Of a stretch of 64,000 nucleotides of DNA, positions 59,257 to 64,000 are shown piece after piece (within the stretch, counting starts at the first letter, position 1; the number at the start of each line of letters is the position of its first letter). The notes under the pieces are model-generated. The model did no database searches. It was not told the origin of the DNA and saw nothing but the letters and a program-made list of their open reading frames with translations. The stretch comes from Rhizobium sp. P38BS-XIX. Its GTDB lineage: Bacteria; Pseudomonadota; Alphaproteobacteria; Rhizobiales; Rhizobiaceae. The stretch spans positions 1 to 64,000 of the forward strand of contig NZ_JABAIJ010000014.1 in NCBI RefSeq assembly GCF_012641435.1. Reading direction: 5' to 3'. The translations under genes and the position numbers were made by a program.

Positions 59257-61377
59257 TTATTTGCCGACCGTATTTCCCGATCGCTGTGCCGCAGTCTTTT
59301 GCCCTGAAGGCAGAAGATCAGCTTCATCGGCTACGATGGCGGCTGCTTCGTTCAACAGCACATCCTTCGCGTTTTTGCGGGCTTTCTCGATGGCGATATC
59401 GTCGCTGAGGCTGCGCTCATTCGCCTGCAGGCCATCGTCTTCGCCTACATCCACGCCATCATTGATCTGCTCGCGTGACTTCAGGCGCTTTGCCTGGGCC
59501 GCCAGCTCATCGCGTCGTTGAGCCTCGTTGAGCGAGACGACCTTCTTTTCGCGCTGGGTCTTCAGTTCCGCGACGTCTTCAACGAAGCGCTTGAAGTCCT
59601 GATCGGTCTGGATTCGGGCCTCGTGTCGGCTTTGCAGCTGCGGCAGCAACGACTTTATCGTATCGGAAGCCGTATATTTTGCCGGCTTGACCTGGCTCCA
59701 AGGCAGCGCGTTGTCGTAGCTCGCCTCGCCGAAGGTCTTGGGGTCGGAAAGTCCCGGCAGGGTGATGTCGGGCGTGACGCCGCGCAGCTGCGTTGTGCCA
59801 CCATTCACCCGGAAAAACTGAGCGACCGTCAACTTCAGCTCGCCGAATTTCGGCTTTGCATTGTGAGCGACCTGATCGAGATTGACCACGGTCTGTACCG
59901 TGCCCTTGCCAAAGCTCGGTTCGCCGATGATGACGCCGCGACCGTAATCCTGGATCGCTGCCGCAAAAATCTCGGACGCCGAAGCCGAGCCACGGTTGAT
60001 CAGCACGCCCAGCGGACCGGCCCAGGCCGGCGTGGGAAGATCGTCGCTCTCGACTTCGACCTTGCCATCAGCGTCGCGTTGTTGAACGACCGGGCCCTTG
60101 CCGACGAACAGGCCCGTCAAGTCAATCGCCTCGGACAGAGAGCCGCCGCCATTGTTGCGCAAGTCGACGACGACACCATCGACGTTGTCCTGCTTGAGTT
60201 CATCCAGCAGCTTGGCGACATCGCGGCTTGCGCTGCGATAATCCTTGTCGCCCTTACGACGAGCCTCGAAATCCTCGTAGAAGGCAGGCAGCGTAATCAC
60301 GCCGATCTTCCGCGTAGAGTCGCCATCCTTGACCGAAAGAATGGTCTTCTTGGCCGCTTGCTTGTCCAGGCTGATCTTGTCGCGCACGAGGCTGATGACC
60401 GTGTGCTTGCCATCCGGTCCGGCATCCGCCGGCAGGATATCCAGACGCACGACCGAATCCTTGGCGCCGCGGATCATCTGCACGATTTCGTCGAGACGCG
60501 TTCCCACCACTTCCTTGATCGGGCCATCCGCGCCTTGTCCGACGCCGATGATGCGATCGCCGACGGCAAGCTTTCCGGACAATTGCGCCGGGCCACCCGC
60601 AACGAGTTCGCGGATGGTCGTGTAGTCGTCTCTTTCCTGCAGGACTGCGCCGATCCCCACCAGAGAGAGCTTCATGGAGATGTCGAATTCAGCGGACGCC
60701 GTTGCGCCGAAATAGTCCGTGTGCGGGTCGACGGACGTCGTGTAGGCATCCATGAATGTCTGGAAGACATCGTCGTTTTTGTATTTGTATGCACGCTCGA
60801 GCGAGTTCTGATAGCGCTTGTCGAGCGTATCGCGGATCGCCGCATCGGCCTTGCCTGCCAGTTTCAGGCGCAGCCAGTCGCTCTTGACGCGCTTGCGCCA
60901 AAGCTCATTACTTTCGGCTTCCGTCTGCGGCCACGGATCCTTGTCGCGCGACACGGTGTAGTCTTCCTTTGTGCTGAAATCGAAACCCTGTTTCAGCAGA
61001 CTGCGCGCATAGGTCATCCGGTCGACAACGCGCTGCTCATAAAGATTGAAGATGGAAAACGGAATGTTGAGGTCTTCCTGGTCGATCGCATCGTCGATCT
61101 TCGTGCTGCCGGCCATGAACTTGTCGATGTCCGTCTGCATGAAAATGACGCGGTCCGGATCCAGAGACTTGATGTACCGGTTCATGATCCTCGCTGACAG
61201 AACATCATCGAGCGGGACGGGCTTATAGTGAAACCGCTCCAGGAACTGTGCGCTCAGATGCGCGGCCTGCCCCTGCTGCGGCAGCGGCGTCAAAACGGGA
61301 GGTGGGCCGGATTCCTGGGCAAATGCCGGGGGAGCAAATGCCAGGACCATGCTGAGAAAGCCATATTTTATACGCAT
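59257..61377 (-). CDS. prc: Carboxy-terminal processing (tail-specific) protease, S41 family
   Basis: A 706-residue periplasmic protease. The signal peptide is YGFLSMVLAFAPPAFAQ. An N-terminal helical domain precedes a PDZ domain (SLVGIGAVLQERDDYTTIRELVAGGPAQ), and the S41 catalytic core has RGSASASEIFAAA with the catalytic Ser near residue 464 and FGKGTVQT with the Lys near 489. The C-terminal tail-specific extension (DUF3340-like) follows with a charged end. It trims or degrades proteins with exposed nonpolar C-termini, including cell-wall hydrolases and lipoproteins in other bacteria. The length is that of the E. coli Prc type. Monocistronic, with a terminator at 59169-59210. Confidence 0.95.
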   Translation of the reverse strand: MRIKYGFLSMVLAFAPPAFAQESGPPPVLTPLPQQGQAAHLSAQFLERFHYKPVPLDDVLSARIMNRYIKSLDPDRVIFMQTDIDKFMAGSTKIDDAIDQEDLNIPFSIFNLYEQRVVDRMTYARSLLKQGFDFSTKEDYTVSRDKDPWPQTEAESNELWRKRVKSDWLRLKLAGKADAAIRDTLDKRYQNSLERAYKYKNDDVFQTFMDAYTTSVDPHTDYFGATASAEFDISMKLSLVGIGAVLQERDDYTTIRELVAGGPAQLSGKLAVGDRIIGVGQGADGPIKEVVGTRLDEIVQMIRGAKDSVVRLDILPADAGPDGKHTVISLVRDKISLDKQAAKKTILSVKDGDSTRKIGVITLPAFYEDFEARRKGDKDYRSASRDVAKLLDELKQDNVDGVVVDLRNNGGGSLSEAIDLTGLFVGKGPVVQQRDADGKVEVESDDLPTPAWAGPLGVLINRGSASASEIFAAAIQDYGRGVIIGEPSFGKGTVQTVVNLDQVAHNAKPKFGELKLTVAQFFRVNGGTTQLRGVTPDITLPGLSDPKTFGEASYDNALPWSQVKPAKYTASDTIKSLLPQLQSRHEARIQTDQDFKRFVEDVAELKTQREKKVVSLNEAQRRDELAAQAKRLKSREQINDGVDVGEDDGLQANERSLSDDIAIEKARKNAKDVLLNEAAAIVADEADLLPSGQKTAAQRSGNTVGK

Positions 61378-61664
61378 TAAGCCTTGATCCGATTTTGTAC
61401 GTTGCGTGTCTGATGTGTGATGTTGGTGGAATAATTATGGTTTTTTGGCAACCCGACAATGGTGCTGCATCTTAAAGATGTCAGAAACCCCGCCGTGAAC
61501 AATCGGGCAGAGCCTTTATCGGTCCACCAAAGTCAGCTCGATTGCCGAGCAAATCCGCCGCCGACCCATTCTTGCCCTGAAACCGTAACCACGAACTATG
61601 GCACGATCGCGCCACGGAGCGACTGCAATTGGCAAGATGCTCTAGGGATCGCTTCAATGCTTCG
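61378..61664. other. Upstream region of the prc gene
   Basis: 287 bases between prc and the next minus-strand gene. An AT-rich segment (61425-61448, with TTTTTTGG) probably holds the prc promoter. No hairpin with a T-tract and no RNA gene are seen. Open frames here are short and lack family-like sequence. Confidence 0.45.
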
Positions 61665-62042
61665 CTAAACCTCCATGACATCATCGAAAGCTTCCGGAAA
61701 ATTCTCCCGCGCCAGCTTTTCGTTGATGACCAGCATCGCTTCGTAGGACATAGGGTCGAATTCCTTGCTTGCAGGCAGCACTTCGCGCCCGAAAAGCAGG
61801 TTCAGCCTGGCGGCATCGAGGTTGCCGCGCTCGAAAGGATCCGGCCCGAAATGATGCCAAAGTGCATGCAGGAAGGCCGCATCGACCCGATGCTCGGCAG
61901 AGCCGGGACGAGCGCGACGAGGCAGGGTTTTGATCGGCGTAACGCCTCTCGGATTGCCACGCCGAATGGTGAATTGAATACCGGTTCCGGGCATTCCTGA
62001 GGGAAAGCCGCGATGCTTTGTCATTTCGGAAATTTTCGCCAT
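61665..62042 (-). CDS. Hypothetical protein, 125 residues
   Basis: A small soluble protein. N-terminal MAKISEMTKHRGFPSGMPGTG is followed by a basic, Pro- and Arg-rich stretch (residues 30-50) and a helical acidic C-terminus ending in ENFPEAFDDVMEV. No signal peptide, membrane segment or recognised motif. ATG 62042 follows GAGAGAAAAAGTAGCT; the longer open frame to 62129 has no family pattern. It stands alone between prc and the binding-protein gene. Function cannot be inferred. Confidence 0.65.
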   Translation of the reverse strand: MAKISEMTKHRGFPSGMPGTGIQFTIRRGNPRGVTPIKTLPRRARPGSAEHRVDAAFLHALWHHFGPDPFERGNLDAARLNLLFGREVLPASKEFDPMSYEAMLVINEKLARENFPEAFDDVMEV

Positions 62043-62257
62043 AGCTACTTTTTCTCTCTCGCCATGGGATCTCGACGAAGCCTCTTCCAACACCAGGGTA
62101 ACCCAATCGAAAGGCCCGCGGAACCGCACTTTGTCGTGATTTCTATCGCAGCGTCAATCCCGAGATCAAGTCTTCGCATGCCGCAAGCTGTGCGCAGACA
62201 CCTGTTTCGGTTGCATGGCGATGGCAATTTCGCCATTCGATGCCTTGTAAAGACTAT

Positions 62258-62287
62258 GCCCTCCCTGAGGTCCGCTTCAGGGAGGGC
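62258..62287 (-). terminator. Terminator of the GlpV-like binding protein operon
   Basis: GCCCTCCCTGA (62258-62268) pairs perfectly with TCAGGGAGGGC (62277-62287) around an eight-base loop. It sits 30 bases beyond the binding-protein stop on the minus strand. The following minus-strand bases ATAGTCTTTAC give only a weak T-tract, so efficiency is uncertain. Confidence 0.7.
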
Positions 62288-62316
62288 ACGGTCACTTCGA
62301 AGGTCGCTATGGCCGA

Positions 62317-64000
62317 TTATTTCTTCGCGTCGGCCCAGCTCTTGACCAGCTCGTCATAGTTGATGGTGACGGGCTTTTCCTTCTCTTCGGCGATCTTCAG
62401 CTGTGGAGCAAGATGGCCGTTCTTGACGGCATCGGCGTTCCAATAGGCAAGATCGTGCTCTTCGGCGAGCTTCGGCCCGATGTCGCCCTGAACGCCGGCG
62501 CGTTCCAGGCGCTGCATGACGCGTTCCTGATCGGCGCAAAGCGCGTCCATGGCACCTTGGGCATCCTTGGCACCCGATGCGGCATCGCCGATCGCCTGCC
62601 ACCAAAGCTGGGCGAGCTTCGGATAGTCAGGAACGTTCGTACCGGTCGGCGACCACTGCACGCGGGCCGGCGAACGGTAGAACTCGATCAGGCCGCCCAG
62701 TTCCGGTGCGCGCTTGGTGAAGCTCTTGTCGCGGATGGTGGATTCTCGGATGAAGGTGAGGCCGACATGGCTCTTCTTGACGTCCACCGTCTTCGAGGTG
62801 ACGAACTGCGCGTAGAGCCATGCGGCCTTGGCGCGGTCGAGCGGGGTCGATTTCATCAGCGTCCAGGAGCCGACGTCCTGATAGCCGAGCTTCATGCCTT
62901 CCTTCCAATAGACACCGTGCGGCGAAGGCGCCATGCGCCATTTCGGGGTGGCATCGGCGTTCATGACCGGCAGGCCGGGCTTGACCATGTCGGCGGTGAA
63001 GGCCGTGTACCAGAAGACCTGCTGGGCGACATTGCCTTGAGCCGGAACCGGGCCGGATTCCGAGAAGGTCATGCCCTGTGCTTCCGGCGGTGCATAAGCC
63101 TTCAGCCAGTCGAGGTATTTCTGGATGGAGTAAACGGCGGCCGGGCCGTTGGTATCGCCGCCGCGTGCGACGCAGGAGCCGACCGGGCGGGAATTGGCAT
63201 CGACCTTGATGCCCCACTCATCGACAGGCAGGCCGTTCGGCAGGCCCTTGTCGCCGTTGCCGGCCATGGAGAGCCAAGCATCGGTGAAGCGCCAGCCGAG
63301 GGACGGGTCCTTCTTGCCATAATCCATATGGCCGAAGACTTTCTTTCCATCGACATCGCGGCCTGTGAAGAACTGGGCGATGTCCTCATAGGCCGACCAA
63401 TTGACCGGCACGCCGAGATCATAGCCGTACTTGGCCTTGAAATCGGCCTTGTTCTTCTCGTCGTTGAACCAGTCGTAACGGAACCAGTAGAGGTTCGCGA
63501 ACTGCTGGTCGGGAAGCTGGTAGAGCTTCTTGTCGGGCGCGGTCGTAAAGCTGGTGCCGATGAAATCGGCGAGATCAAGACCGGGATTGGTGACATCCTT
63601 GCCTTCGCCGGACATGAAGTCCGTCAGGTTGCGTACCTGCTTGTAGCGCCAATGCGTGCCGATGAGGTCGGAATCGTTGACCCAGCCGTCGTAGAGGTTC
63701 TGACCGGTCTGCATCTGGGTCTGGATCTTCTCGACGACGTCGCCTTCCTGGATGACGTCATGCGTGACCTTGATGCCGGTGATGGCCGTGAAGGCCGGCG
63801 CGAGAACCTGCGATTCATACTGATGGGTCGTCAGCGTTTCGGATACGACCTTGATTTCCATGCCCTGGAAAGGCTTGGCCGCATCGATGAACCATTGCAT
63901 TTCCTTTTCCTGATCGGCGCGCGAGAGCGACGAGACATCGCCGATCTCCTTGTCCAGGAATGCCTTTGCCTCGTTCATGCCGGCGTGCGCGGTGCCGGCA
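62317..64000 (-). CDS. glpV: ABC transporter substrate-binding protein, glycerol (GlpV)-like (5' truncated by window)
   Basis: At least 560 residues of a large periplasmic binding protein; the frame is open to the right edge. The residues at the edge, AGTAHAGMNEAKAFLDKEIGD, look like the signal-peptide cleavage region and the start of the mature protein, so only the signal sequence is missing. SETLTTHQYESQVLAPAFTAITGIKVTHDV and NDSDLIGTHWRYKQVRNL match, from memory, the binding protein of the rhizobial glycerol ABC importer. If so, the upstream genes outside the window should be glpPQST and glpD. Intact C-terminus ending in KSWADAKK. The specific ligand is inferred from resemblance only. Confidence 0.82.
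   Translation of the reverse strand, partial: AGTAHAGMNEAKAFLDKEIGDVSSLSRADQEKEMQWFIDAAKPFQGMEIKVVSETLTTHQYESQVLAPAFTAITGIKVTHDVIQEGDVVEKIQTQMQTGQNLYDGWVNDSDLIGTHWRYKQVRNLTDFMSGEGKDVTNPGLDLADFIGTSFTTAPDKKLYQLPDQQFANLYWFRYDWFNDEKNKADFKAKYGYDLGVPVNWSAYEDIAQFFTGRDVDGKKVFGHMDYGKKDPSLGWRFTDAWLSMAGNGDKGLPNGLPVDEWGIKVDANSRPVGSCVARGGDTNGPAAVYSIQKYLDWLKAYAPPEAQGMTFSESGPVPAQGNVAQQVFWYTAFTADMVKPGLPVMNADATPKWRMAPSPHGVYWKEGMKLGYQDVGSWTLMKSTPLDRAKAAWLYAQFVTSKTVDVKKSHVGLTFIRESTIRDKSFTKRAPELGGLIEFYRSPARVQWSPTGTNVPDYPKLAQLWWQAIGDAASGAKDAQGAMDALCADQERVMQRLERAGVQGDIGPKLAEEHDLAYWNADAVKNGHLAPQLKIAEEKEKPVTINYDELVKSWADAKK

Noticed and set aside
59518..61197. A plus-strand open frame of about 559 codons opposite the protease gene
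   Set aside because: It is the antisense shadow of prc. Its translation is rich in Arg, Asp and Leu repeats without motifs, while the minus strand encodes a full S41 protease with signal peptide.
1..64000. CRISPR arrays, tRNA/rRNA genes, insertion sequences, prophage
   Set aside because: No regularly spaced repeats, cloverleaf-like or rRNA sequence, transposase, integrase or phage structural gene was seen on either strand.

Overview
The window looks like chromosomal or megaplasmid DNA of a Rhizobiaceae alphaproteobacterium (Rhizobium/Agrobacterium type). The evidence is the GC-rich coding sequence, many sugar ABC transporters in ATGA-overlapped operons, a rhizobial-type intergenic palindromic element, a BA14K-like small secreted protein, and a glycerol-type (GlpV-like) binding protein at the right edge. 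I see no rRNA, tRNA, phage, transposase or CRISPR. Most of the window is catabolic.

Layout. 1-6.9 kb (+): the tail of an ABC ATPase, two GMC flavoprotein dehydrogenases, a Gfo/Idh/MocA dehydrogenase and a fumarate-reductase-like flavoprotein, probably an oxidative sugar or polyol route; a Pr6Pr membrane protein follows. 7.8-22.3 kb: a hexuronate/amino-sugar regulon. Two minus-strand operons lie in series. One is nagB-like, SIS, nagA-like and ceramidase-like. The other is a binding protein, two permeases, an AGE epimerase, an ATPase, uxuB, uxuA and a MocA-type gene. Each operon is headed by nearly the same 16-bp palindrome next to a TTGACA box, and a divergent LacI regulator sits beside one copy. 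22.6-29.7 kb (+): a second sugar operon led by a LacI-type HTH fused to a PfkB kinase, with its own palindrome at the start codon, then a cysteine-less amidotransferase-like protein, a ribose-type ABC importer and an M20 deacylase. A DAO-type flavoprotein follows.

31.2-44.4 kb: an aerobic purine degradation locus with guanine deaminase, cytochrome-fused urate oxidase PuuD, a LysR regulator, xanthine dehydrogenase XdhABC, hydroxyisourate hydrolase, an allantoinase/OHCU decarboxylase fusion, ureidoglycolate lyase and an NCS2 purine permease. Together they carry guanine and xanthine to allantoate, and ureidoglycolate to glyoxylate; no allantoate-degrading enzyme is in the window. A Phd/VapC toxin-antitoxin pair is lodged inside the locus.

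44.8-52 kb (-): eight closely packed genes of the MoxR / DUF58 / DUF4350 / DUF4129 / SpoIIM / RDD type plus DUF805, a widespread envelope-associated system of unknown job. 52-64 kb: single genes, including a PIG-L deacetylase, small membrane proteins, a YbhB/YbcL protein, a GNAT acetyltransferase, a LysR regulator with an HPP-CBS membrane protein, a tail-specific protease and the 5'-truncated GlpV-like binding protein.

Starts were moved inward from the longest open frame where a ribosome-binding site, family length or translational coupling argued for it. Functional names come from reading motifs by eye, not from a database search.
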